This document shows positions 26,213-34,166 of a DNA stretch of 64,000 nucleotides, piece after piece. Each line of letters starts with the position of its first letter. Position 1 is the first letter of the stretch. Source of the stretch: Herbaspirillum sp. GW103 (lineage in GTDB: Bacteria > Pseudomonadota > Gammaproteobacteria > Burkholderiales > Burkholderiaceae_D); the NCBI RefSeq assembly GCF_000261365.1, contig NZ_AJVC01000003.1, positions 1,736,001-1,800,000 of the forward strand. Direction: 5' to 3'. The position numbers and the translations under genes are program-made. Below the pieces are notes generated by a model that was not told the origin of the DNA, did not search any database, and was given only the letters and a program-made list of their open reading frames with translations.

Positions 26213-28521
26213 GTTGTCGCCTCTCCAATCAAGTCTACGACGGCCTGCAACAGGCTTTCATCGTGGAAACTGCTCTTGGTGAAGTAATGATCGGCACCTG
26301 CGGCCAGGCCACGCTGCCGATCTTCTTCACGATCCTTGTAGGACACGATCATCACCGGCAGCGCCTGCAATTGCGGCGCACCGCGGATCAGTCCGACCAG
26401 CTCGATGCCATCCATGCGCGGCATGTCGATGTCGGTGATGACCAGGTCGAAGGGCTCGGCACGCACGGCGTTCCAGCCATCCATGCCATCCACGGCCACC
26501 GTGACCTGATACCCCCGGTTGCTCAGCAACTTGCGTTCCAGCTCACGCACGGTGAGCGAGTCATCCACCACCAGCACTTTCTTGCGCACGACCACGGCGG
26601 CCTCGCCGGCACCATCCTGGTCGACCGTCTGCAGGCGTCCGGAAGCGGTCAGCTTTTGCACCGTGCGCAGCAGGTCGGCCACGTCCAGGATCAGCAAGGG
26701 TGCGCCATCTTCCATCAGGGCACCGGCCAGGATGTCGGCAATCTTGCCCAGGCGTGCATCCAGCGGTTGCACCACCAGCATGCGCTCGCCCAGGAAAGCA
26801 TCGACCGCCACCCCGTAGCTGTGTTCTCCCTCGCCGATGACCACGACGCACACGCTGCCATCACGGGCGCGCCACTGGCCGCGCTGCAGCACCTGGTGCG
26901 CACTGACCAGGCCGACCTGGCGGCCCTCATGGCTGAAGTGCTGGTAGCCTTCCAGGGTCTGCAGGGCCTCGGCCGGCAAACGCAAGGTCCGATTGACGTA
27001 GGCCAGCGGAAACGCATAAGGTTCACCGGCAATGTCCACCAGCAGGCTGCGGATCACCGACAGCGTCAGCGGCAGCTGCAACAGGAAGCGGCTGCCCTGC
27101 CCGCTGCGCGTGGTGATACGGATCGTGCCGCGCACCTGCTTGAGCATGTCGGCCACCACGTCCAGACCGACGCCGCGACCGGAAATCTCGGTGACCGTCT
27201 CGCGCAGGCTGAAGCTGGGCAACAGCAGGAAATCCAGCAATTCCGCCTCGGACAGGCGCGCGGCAATCTCCGGGGTCGACAGTCCTCGTGCTACCACGGT
27301 GCGGCGCAATTCCTCCAGGTCGATGCCGGCACCATCATCGGCCACCTCGATCAAGAGCATGCCGGCACTGTGACGTGCCTCCAGCCGCACCACCCCCTGT
27401 TCCGGTTTGCCGGCCGCACCGCGCGTGAGGGGATCCTCGATGCCATGGTCGACCGCGTTACGCAGCAGGTGCCCCAGGGGCGCCTCCAGTTTTTCGAGGA
27501 TGTCGCGGTCGATCTGGGTGGTATTGCCGTGGATGTCCAGTCGCACCGACTTGCCCAGCGCATGACCGACATCGCGCACCATGCGCGCAAACCCGGCGGT
27601 CCCGTCCGCAAAGGGCCGCATGCGGCAGGCCAGCGCCTCATCATAGAGCTGTTGCGAGAGATTGACCGAGCGCCGGTCAAAGGCATCCAGCGCAATCAAT
27701 TGTTCCCCCAGCAGTTGCTGGTTGGTCTGCATCAACGCACGCAGTTCGCTCAGGGTGGCCTGGGCGAATTCATCGAGCTGGCTGGTCGACAGTTTCTGTT
27801 GCAACAGGTCCAGCGCCTGCACGGCTTCACGCTGTACGCGCTTCATGCGCAGCATGCTGGCCGAAAACGGTTTGAGGCGACGCGACTCCACCAGCGATTC
27901 GCCGGTCAGGCTCAGCAGCCGGTCCAGGCTGTCCGCACTGACCCGCACGGCGCGCGCAGCCGGTAGCGGCGAAGCCGTCTGCACGAGCGGGGACACGGCA
28001 GCGGCTTGCGCCGTCGGCAGCGAGGAGGGAGAGCCAGCTGGCTGCGTGGCCGCCTCGGCAGCCTGGGCCTCCTGCATCGCCGCCGAGGGCGCCGGCCAGG
28101 GATCGGCCTGGCCGCCGCTCATCACGGCCGGCAAGGCCTGCAGGAAAGCCTGTACTTCAGCGTGGCCGGCAGAATCGGCCCAGGACTCGTCGCCGTCAGG
28201 CGGCGAGGCGATACGCCCCAGCAGATCGGCGCCGCGCAGCAGGACGTCGATGTGCTTCTTCTCCAGCAGCAGCTTGCCCTGCTGCGCCAGCACGAAACAG
28301 TCCTCCAGCACATGGGCCACCTTGACTGCCGTTTCCAGTCCGACGATGCGGGCCGCACCCTTGAGTGAATGGCCGGCACGCATGCAGGCCTCCAGGTGTT
28401 CGGCGGCCGTCGGTTGCTGCTCCAGCGCCAGCAGGCTGGTGTTGAGCTGGGCGATCTGGCTTTCCGCCTCGAAGCGGAACAGGTCCAGCATGGACATCTG
28501 GCTGAGATCGGGCGTACTCAT
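26209..28521 (-). CDS. wspE: Hybrid chemotaxis histidine kinase WspE (CheA-CheY)
   Basis: Kinase that phosphorylates WspR and WspF. The 770 residues run Hpt domain (phospho-His in GHSLKGAARIVGLE, about residue 49), linker, dimerisation region, HATPase with HLLRNAVDHGIED (N box) and a GRGVGLDVV G box, CheW-like domain, then a C-terminal receiver with Asp in VITDIDMPRMDG. A Pro/Ala-rich linker lies at about 140-210. The start is the ATG at 28521, overlapping the wspD stop by ATGA; longer readings upstream are not family-like. Confidence 0.95.
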   Translation of the reverse strand: MSTPDLSQMSMLDLFRFEAESQIAQLNTSLLALEQQPTAAEHLEACMRAGHSLKGAARIVGLETAVKVAHVLEDCFVLAQQGKLLLEKKHIDVLLRGADLLGRIASPPDGDESWADSAGHAEVQAFLQALPAVMSGGQADPWPAPSAAMQEAQAAEAATQPAGSPSSLPTAQAAAVSPLVQTASPLPAARAVRVSADSLDRLLSLTGESLVESRRLKPFSASMLRMKRVQREAVQALDLLQQKLSTSQLDEFAQATLSELRALMQTNQQLLGEQLIALDAFDRRSVNLSQQLYDEALACRMRPFADGTAGFARMVRDVGHALGKSVRLDIHGNTTQIDRDILEKLEAPLGHLLRNAVDHGIEDPLTRGAAGKPEQGVVRLEARHSAGMLLIEVADDGAGIDLEELRRTVVARGLSTPEIAARLSEAELLDFLLLPSFSLRETVTEISGRGVGLDVVADMLKQVRGTIRITTRSGQGSRFLLQLPLTLSVIRSLLVDIAGEPYAFPLAYVNRTLRLPAEALQTLEGYQHFSHEGRQVGLVSAHQVLQRGQWRARDGSVCVVVIGEGEHSYGVAVDAFLGERMLVVQPLDARLGKIADILAGALMEDGAPLLILDVADLLRTVQKLTASGRLQTVDQDGAGEAAVVVRKKVLVVDDSLTVRELERKLLSNRGYQVTVAVDGMDGWNAVRAEPFDLVITDIDMPRMDGIELVGLIRGAPQLQALPVMIVSYKDREEDRQRGLAAGADHYFTKSSFHDESLLQAVVDLIGEATT

Positions 28522-29195
28522 GTCATGCTCCGGTTGAGTACGTAGAACAGCAATTCGTGGTCCAGCAGGCCGATGGGACGACCGCGCCATTCCAGCATGC
28601 CACGTGTGTACTGGATCGCCGCCTGGGCCAGCGTGGTAGGCACCGGTGCCAGGCTCTGCGGGGCGTAGCGATGGACGCCGGCCACTTCCTCCACCGGAAA
28701 CACCAGCACCTGCCCTTCATGGGCGACCACCAGCAGATGCGGCGCCGGGGTCTGGTCCGGCAGTTGGAACAGCCGGGCGAGCCAGACGCAGATGCGCAGG
28801 CTGCCGCGAATGTTGAGTACTCCGGCAATGGCGGCATTGCGCTGATGCGGCAGGCTGTGCAGCGGGCGCGTCGCGGTCACTTCCTGGACCACGGAGGTGG
28901 CGATGGCCAGCCACTCGCCGGCCACGCGTACCACCAGGGCCGAGGCCATTGCGCCGCGCTCCTGTCCGCTCTCCGCCTGCGCCTGGGTTTCGCCCGCGTG
29001 CAGCCATTGCTGTGCCACCTCGGCCGAGGCCTCGACGCGATCGAGCTGCTGCAGGGCAGCGCGGGCAAAGGTCGGACAGTTCAGGCAGCGGATGTGCTGC
29101 GCCAGTTCGGCACAACTGCCGTCGCCCTTGGTACCGATGCGATTCCAGCAGGCATCCAGCGTCGTGGGCGCGGGGGTCATCGTCGGCTCAGCCAT
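28518..29195 (-). CDS. wspD: Chemotaxis coupling protein WspD (CheW family)
   Basis: One of the two CheW-like proteins that link WspA to WspE. At 225 residues it is larger than a simple CheW: an N-terminal helical part (about 1-80) with several cysteines (CAELAQHIRCLNCPTF), then the CheW domain (about 80-225) with the segment GVLNIRGSLRICVWLARLF. The start at 29195 overlaps the end of wspC by 8 bp. The order A-B-C-D-E-F-R matches the pseudomonad Wsp operon. Confidence 0.92.
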   Translation of the reverse strand: MAEPTMTPAPTTLDACWNRIGTKGDGSCAELAQHIRCLNCPTFARAALQQLDRVEASAEVAQQWLHAGETQAQAESGQERGAMASALVVRVAGEWLAIATSVVQEVTATRPLHSLPHQRNAAIAGVLNIRGSLRICVWLARLFQLPDQTPAPHLLVVAHEGQVLVFPVEEVAGVHRYAPQSLAPVPTTLAQAAIQYTRGMLEWRGRPIGLLDHELLFYVLNRSMT

Positions 29196-30468
29196 GATGC
29201 GGCTCCTCGCTCGCCGTCACGCGATCGGCGCGCTGCCGCAGACGTTCTGCCCCGGCCGGATCGCCCTGGGCCTGCAACAAGGCCGCCAGCTGCAGCAAGG
29301 CGGCCTGGTGCCGGGGCGCCAGATAGAGCACCTTGCGATAGCAGTGCCGGGCCTGCTCGGTCTGACCGCCAGCATCGTGGATCAGGCCCAGCAGGTAGAA
29401 GGCGTCGGCACTGGGCCCCTGCTCGCCGATGGCCTGCTCGCACAATGCGGCGGCCTGGGCCAGTTGCCCCTGATCGGCCAGAGAGCGGGCACGCTGCAGC
29501 ACCGTGCGGGCAGGGTTCGACGAGGCGGGCTCAGCGGGGAGCGCAGGCGCGGCGGCACCAACCGCCCTTGAAGTCGGGGGCACGACCGGCCGCCGTCGAC
29601 CACCGAGGTCGGAGGGTGCCAAGAGCGGCAGCGGCATGACCAGCGGCGCTTCGCGCGTGGCCGAGCGCGGCACCGCCACGCGCTTGCGAAAACCAAAGGC
29701 CAGTGCAATGCCGGCCGACTCCAGGCGCGGACTGAGCAGGATGCCGCCTTCGGCGGGACCGACGAAGATCAGTCCATCGGGTTTCATGAGACTTTCCAGC
29801 AATGTCACGACCTGGCGCTGCACCTCGCGCTCGAAGTAGATCAGCACATTGCGACAGAAGATGACATCGTAAGGAGCGGCCTGGCGCAGAAAGTCCGGTG
29901 CCAGCAGATTGCCGGGCGCAAAGCGGACCAGCTGGCGTATCGCTTCATGCAGTTGCCAGCCCTGCTCCGCAGCCGTGAAATGGCGGTCCCGGAAACCCAG
30001 TTCCTGGCCCCGGAAGGAATTGCGGCCATAAAGACCGGCGGCAGCAATTTCCAGCGAGCGTGTCCGGATATCGTAGGCGTCGATGACGAACTGCGATGGC
30101 ATCACCCCCGCCTCCAGCAACGCCATGGCCAGCGAATACGGCTCTTCGCCAGTGGAACAAGGCAGGCTGAGAATGCGCACCGGTACGGTCGGCTGTGCCG
30201 CCAGACGTTCGCGCGCCAGGCGCGCCACGGCCAGGATGGCTTCACGATCGCGGAAGAACCAGGTCTCCGGCACCACGGCCAGTTCGATCAGTGCCTGCAA
30301 CTCGACCGCCGAACTTTGCAGCCGCGCCAGATAGCGGCCATCGTCATCGATTTCCAGCGCCGCCATGCGTTCGCGCACCACGCGCTCGATGAGGCTGCTG
30401 CCCACGGTGGCCATGTCCAGCCCCATGGCGGATTTGAGCCTGTCGGCGATGAGCGGCAGACTCTTCAT
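29188..30468 (-). CDS. wspC: Chemoreceptor methyltransferase WspC (CheR with TPR repeats)
   Basis: Methylates glutamates of WspA to tune the system. The 426 residues have the CheR N-terminal helical domain, the SAM-binding region with LSLPCSTGEEPYSLAMALLEAG, and YDVIFCRNVLIYF as the family's active region. A Pro/Ala-rich linker is followed by C-terminal TPR repeats (about 330-420), as usual for WspC and absent from ordinary CheR. The start ATG at 30468 overlaps the wspB stop (ATGA). A canonical WspC layout without visible defects. Confidence 0.94.
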   Translation of the reverse strand: MKSLPLIADRLKSAMGLDMATVGSSLIERVVRERMAALEIDDDGRYLARLQSSAVELQALIELAVVPETWFFRDREAILAVARLARERLAAQPTVPVRILSLPCSTGEEPYSLAMALLEAGVMPSQFVIDAYDIRTRSLEIAAAGLYGRNSFRGQELGFRDRHFTAAEQGWQLHEAIRQLVRFAPGNLLAPDFLRQAAPYDVIFCRNVLIYFEREVQRQVVTLLESLMKPDGLIFVGPAEGGILLSPRLESAGIALAFGFRKRVAVPRSATREAPLVMPLPLLAPSDLGGRRRPVVPPTSRAVGAAAPALPAEPASSNPARTVLQRARSLADQGQLAQAAALCEQAIGEQGPSADAFYLLGLIHDAGGQTEQARHCYRKVLYLAPRHQAALLQLAALLQAQGDPAGAERLRQRADRVTASEEPHHG

Positions 30469-30932
30469 GCCGGCACCTCGGGATAGAGCAAGGCGCGCGT
30501 GGCCGGATCGAGCAGGTCGCCCACCTCCACCCGTTGCAGCAATCCGCCCTGATGGGGCATGACCGGCCCCAGATAGGGCGCGCCCTCATTGCGCACGGCA
30601 GCGGGCACGAAATCATCAGGATCGATGCGCAAGGTCTGCGTGGCCTGTTCCAGGATCAGCCCGAGCAACACCGCCACCGCCTGGCTGTGGTGGTAGTGCA
30701 CCAGCACCAGGCGCGTGCTCACGCGGGCCGGGGCGGGCCGCCCCAGCACCAGCATGGACAGGTCGATCACCGGCACATGGCCGAGGCCATGCGGCAGCAG
30801 TCCGGCCACCCAGGCCGGCGCGCCGGGCAAGGACTTGCAGGGCGACAGCGGCAGCACCATCGCCACCTCGGCAGTGGGCAAGGCGTAGCGCTCTTGTCCA
30901 AGGGAAAACAACAAGTGCAGGCACTGGCTCAT
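30465..30932 (-). CDS. wspB: Chemotaxis coupling protein WspB (CheW family)
   Basis: 155-residue CheW-like adaptor expected to join the receptor WspA to the kinase WspE. It opens with MSQCLHLLFSLGQERYALPT, a CheW beta-strand pattern, and has GAPAWVAGLLPHGLGHVPVIDLSML in place of the usual RG-containing segment. It follows wspA by 29 bp and overlaps wspC by 4 bp. Confidence 0.92.
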   Translation of the reverse strand: MSQCLHLLFSLGQERYALPTAEVAMVLPLSPCKSLPGAPAWVAGLLPHGLGHVPVIDLSMLVLGRPAPARVSTRLVLVHYHHSQAVAVLLGLILEQATQTLRIDPDDFVPAAVRNEGAPYLGPVMPHQGGLLQRVEVGDLLDPATRALLYPEVPA

Positions 30933-30961
30933 GGGGACGCTGGGGCAGAGCGACGCGGCGC

Positions 30962-32587
30962 TCAGTCCGTTACCTTGAAGCGCGAGACGCCATTGCGCAG
31001 TTCATTGGAGACCACGTTCAACTCGTCGATGGCCTGACTCGATTGTTGCAGCGATTCCACGGTCTGCTGGGCCGCTTCGGAGAGCTGCACCAGAGCCTGG
31101 TTGATCTGCTCGGCGCTGCTGGCCTGGGCCTGCATGCCTTCGTTGACGATCTGGAAGCGCGGCGACAGCGCCTGCACCTGGGCGATGATCTGCGAGAGCT
31201 GGCTGCCGGCGGTCTGCACGTCCTGCATGCCGCGTCGTACCTGGTCGGAGAACTTGTCCATGCCCATCACACCGGCGGCCACGGCCGACTGGATTTCCTT
31301 GACCATCACCTCGATGTCATAGGTCGCCACCGCGGTCTGGTCAGCCAGACGACGGATTTCCGTGGCCACCACCGAGAAACCGCGACCATGTTCGCCGGCC
31401 TTCTCGGCCTCGATGGCGGCATTGAGCGAGAGCAGATTGGTCTGGTCGGCCACCTTGGTGATGGTAGTGACGACCTGGTTGATGTTGCCCGCCTTCTCGT
31501 TGAGGATGGCCAGTTTGGCGCTGACCGAACCGGCGGCGTCCATGACGTTCTGCATGGTGTCGCCCATGCGGGTAAGACCCGCCTGCCCGCTGCCGGCCAG
31601 GGCAGACGTCTGTTCGGAAACGACCGAGACTTCATTCATGGTGCGCACCAGGTCACGCGAGGTGGCATGAATCTCGCGGGAGGTGGCGCCGATCTCGGTG
31701 GTGGTGGCGGCGGTTTCGGCGGCGGTGGCCTGCTGCTGGCGGGCCGTAGCAGCGATCTCGGTCACCGAGGTGGCCACCCGTGCAGAGGACTTCTGCGCCT
31801 GCGACACCAGCGCGGTCAACTCATCGGTCATGCGGTCGAAGCCAGTGCCGAGCACGCCGAACTCATCATTGCGCTGCAGCGACACGCGACGCGAAAAATC
31901 GCCCGAGCGCATGATATCGAGCAAACCCATGAGCCTCTGCAACGGCTCGTTGATCGCCCGCATCAGGAAGAAACCGCACACCAGCGCCACCAGCAAGGCG
32001 GCCATGAGCGAGGTCATCATCGCGAACTGGGCGGCGTTGACCGCATCGGTGATGCGGCTGGCAGCAAGGTCGGCAATGCCCTTGTTGGTATCGACCATGC
32101 GCTGCGTCAACTGGTAACCGGCGCGCCATTGCGGACGGAGTTGCTCGTTGACGATCTTGTCGATGGGCGCGCGCTGGCCGAAGTCCATCTTCAGCAACTC
32201 GCCCACGATGGCACGGTACTTCTGGCGCGTCTCCTTGAATTGCTCGAAGAGCTTGCGGTCGTTATCGCTGAAGACGGTCTTGTCGTAGTCTTCCTGCAGC
32301 CGGTCCAGGCGTTCACCGTTGCGACGCAGCAGGGCCAGGTCGGCCTGACGCTCCGCGTCACTGTTGTCGACCTGAATGATCTGCTGGGTCATGAGCAGGT
32401 TTTCATACCAGGCGGCATTGATCTGACTGCTGTAGTAAAGGCCGGGCGTGGAATCCTCGCGCAGCGCCGTGGCGCTTTTCTCGATACGACCGAGATTGAC
32501 CGCCGAGATGCCCGCCATGAGCGCCATGAGCAGCAGGATGAGCGCGAAGCTCCCGAGGATGCGTTGCTTGATCGTCCAGTTCTTCAT
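30962..32587 (-). CDS. wspA: Methyl-accepting receptor WspA
   Basis: Membrane receptor that senses surface contact and drives WspE-WspR. The 541 residues have TM1 (about 9-30), a periplasmic helical domain with few conserved residues, TM2 (about 185-208), HAMP and a cytoplasmic signalling coiled coil. The hairpin tip reads [21 protein letters not shown], where E-K is a WspA hallmark. The ATG at 32587 gives a good TM1 and has an AAGGGGGA site upstream; a longer frame to 32692 would add basic residues in front. First gene of the operon. Confidence 0.94.
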   Translation of the reverse strand: MKNWTIKQRILGSFALILLLMALMAGISAVNLGRIEKSATALREDSTPGLYYSSQINAAWYENLLMTQQIIQVDNSDAERQADLALLRRNGERLDRLQEDYDKTVFSDNDRKLFEQFKETRQKYRAIVGELLKMDFGQRAPIDKIVNEQLRPQWRAGYQLTQRMVDTNKGIADLAASRITDAVNAAQFAMMTSLMAALLVALVCGFFLMRAINEPLQRLMGLLDIMRSGDFSRRVSLQRNDEFGVLGTGFDRMTDELTALVSQAQKSSARVATSVTEIAATARQQQATAAETAATTTEIGATSREIHATSRDLVRTMNEVSVVSEQTSALAGSGQAGLTRMGDTMQNVMDAAGSVSAKLAILNEKAGNINQVVTTITKVADQTNLLSLNAAIEAEKAGEHGRGFSVVATEIRRLADQTAVATYDIEVMVKEIQSAVAAGVMGMDKFSDQVRRGMQDVQTAGSQLSQIIAQVQALSPRFQIVNEGMQAQASSAEQINQALVQLSEAAQQTVESLQQSSQAIDELNVVSNELRNGVSRFKVTD

Positions 32588-32659
32588 GCGCAGTGTTCCC
32601 CCTTGGAGTGAGCGGCCCCGCCCTGGCACCCCGAGCGGGAGGCGCATGAACGAAAGTTC

Positions 32660-32692
32660 GCCTGATGCTAGCCTGATGCTAGCCTGATGCAC
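32660..32692. repeat. Three tandem 11-bp repeats in the wspA leader
   Basis: Unit GCCTGATGCTA at 32660-32670 and 32671-32681, and GCCTGATGCAC (last two bases changed) at 32682-32692. They lie 73-105 bp upstream of the wspA ATG. The period is close to one helical turn. They could be regulator half-sites or a slippage-prone expansion in the wsp promoter or leader. Confidence 0.75.
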
Positions 32693-32732
32693 TCTGGTGC
32701 ATAGTGCAATTTAGTAATAATTCGAGATTATC

Positions 32733-32748
32733 ATTGAAATCTTTCAAT
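32733..32748. promoter_or_regulatory. 16-bp palindrome upstream of wspA, candidate operator
   Basis: Inverted repeat ATTGAAA-N2-TTTCAAT in an AT-rich stretch 146-161 bp upstream of the wspA start. It is well placed for a regulator or promoter site; no factor can be named. The same stretch has an imperfect ATAAT-N5-ATTAT dyad just to its left (about 32715-32731). Confidence 0.4.
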
Positions 32749-32794
32749 ATCACCATTATCCCTTGTGCAAAGCTTCTTTGCTTTCCAGCAATGC

Positions 32795-32820
32795 GAAACG
32801 GCACCTTGAGGTGCCGTTTC
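32795..32820 (-). terminator. Hairpin at the end of the DUF4870-like gene
   Basis: Perfect 11-bp arms GAAACGGCACC (32795-32805) and GGTGCCGTTTC (32810-32820) around TTGA. It lies 22 bp past the stop of the DUF4870-like gene on the minus strand. The U-tract after it is weak, so termination is probable rather than certain. Confidence 0.6.
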
Positions 32821-32842
32821 GGTCGTACAGCCAGCGCTGGGG

Positions 32843-33205
32843 TCACACCGGCATGGGCTTGTTGTCCTGCAGGTCGAGGAAGCCCTTGATGAGGCGGTAG
32901 GCTTTCCAGATCCAGGCCAGCGAGAACACCAGGATGGCCAGCGGAATGCCGATCACGGTGGCCCACAGGACACCGCCGGCGAACAGCCAGAACAGGTACC
33001 ACCAGAAGGACCGGATCTGCCAGCGATGGTGGGTGTAGAGGAAGGTATCGCGCACCTCGCCGCGCTTGAGATAGTTGACGATCAGCGGCAGCCACGACAG
33101 CATGCCCAGGGAAAACACCAGGCAGGCGGCATGCGCCAGATAGAGCCACCAGACCAGGTCACGGCCGGTCTGGGTCTGCGGGTCCAATACCAGTTCCTGG
33201 TTCAT
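32843..33205 (-). CDS. Small inner-membrane protein, DUF4870/Tic20-like
   Basis: 120 residues with four hydrophobic segments: about 18-40 (LVWWLYLAHAACLVFSLGMLS), 68-84 and 84-104 on either side of a short turn, and a shorter one before the end. The segment YTHHRWQIRSFWWYLFW and the overall length fit the DUF4870 family of small membrane proteins. The function is unknown. Start ATG at 33205; serB ends 36 bp upstream on the same strand, so it is likely the last gene of an mfd-serB-DUF4870 run. Confidence 0.8.
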   Translation of the reverse strand: MNQELVLDPQTQTGRDLVWWLYLAHAACLVFSLGMLSWLPLIVNYLKRGEVRDTFLYTHHRWQIRSFWWYLFWLFAGGVLWATVIGIPLAILVFSLAWIWKAYRLIKGFLDLQDNKPMPV

Positions 33206-33241
33206 CGCATCTCCTGAAGTGAGGGGAAACCGGCCCCGGAA

Positions 33242-34108
33242 TCAGGCCAGCAGATTCAAGATGCCGTCCAGCCCCACGAAATTCAAGCCCACGTTGGCCT
33301 GGGCGCGCACCACCGGCTTGGCACGGAAGGCCACCGACAGGCCCGAGATGCCCATCATGCGCAAGTCGTTGGCACCATCGCCCATGACGATGGCCTGGGA
33401 TGGCTCGGCGCCGATTTCGCGGCAGACACGCTCCACCGTCGCACGCTTCTCGTCGGCATTGACGATGCCGCCCACCACCTTGCCGGTGAGCTTGCCATCG
33501 ACCACTTCCAGGGTATTGGCGTGGGTGTAGTCCAGCGTCAGACGCGCCTTCATGCGGTCGGTGAAGAAGGTGAAACCGCCCGAGACCAGCAGCGTCTTCA
33601 GGCCCGCAGCCCGCACGGCCTTGAGCATGTTCTCTGCGCCCGGGGACAATTGCAGGCGCTCATCGTAGACACGCTGCAAGGCGCCCGCATCGAGCCCCTT
33701 GAGCAAGGCCACCCGGCGCGTCAGGCTTTCGTTGAACTCGATCTCGCCGCGCATGGCTGCCTCGGTAATCTCGGCCACCTGCGGCTTCAAGCGCTGCATG
33801 TCGGCGATCTCGTCAATGCACTCGATGGTGATGAGCGTCGAATCCATGTCCATGGCCACCAGGCGAAAATCAGTCAGCTTGCGGCCTTCCTCGATGAAGG
33901 CATAGTCCAGCCGTGCCTGCAGGCAGGCAGCGTCGATGCTGGCCTTGAGCGCATCGCTCGGGCTCACCCCGGCTACGCGCCAGGCATCGGCGTCCGGCAC
34001 GCGGCTATCACCGAGGCGTTCGGCGCGGCCACCGGCCAACTGCGCAATGGTCTCGATGGCCGAAGAAGAAACAGCGTGGTGCTTGGGGGCTTGCAGGATC
34101 AGGTTCAT
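33242..34108 (-). CDS. serB: Phosphoserine phosphatase SerB
   Basis: Last step of serine synthesis, O-phosphoserine to serine. HAD-family enzyme of 288 residues with an N-terminal ACT-like region (about 1-75) and catalytic motif DMDST (nucleophile Asp87, acid Asp89). Motif II lies in LLVSGGFTFFTDRM, and GDGANDLRMM is the metal-binding motif. These are the full catalytic elements. It follows mfd by 58 bp on the same strand. Confidence 0.95.
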   Translation of the reverse strand: MNLILQAPKHHAVSSSAIETIAQLAGGRAERLGDSRVPDADAWRVAGVSPSDALKASIDAACLQARLDYAFIEEGRKLTDFRLVAMDMDSTLITIECIDEIADMQRLKPQVAEITEAAMRGEIEFNESLTRRVALLKGLDAGALQRVYDERLQLSPGAENMLKAVRAAGLKTLLVSGGFTFFTDRMKARLTLDYTHANTLEVVDGKLTGKVVGGIVNADEKRATVERVCREIGAEPSQAIVMGDGANDLRMMGISGLSVAFRAKPVVRAQANVGLNFVGLDGILNLLA

Positions 34109-34166
34109 GTTGTTCTGTTGATTCGTTGATGCGGTTGGATTCGGTAATACGCGGCCGGGAAGCGGT

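Noticed and set aside
23939-26287. 782-residue open frame on the plus strand opposite wspR and wspF
   Set aside because: It is antisense to two genes with complete catalytic motifs, and its composition (His/Gln/Gly/Asp-rich) is what GC-rich complementary frames give.
32660-32692. Tandem repeats that could be read as a CRISPR array
   Set aside because: There are no spacers between the copies, the unit is only 11 bp and there are no cas genes.
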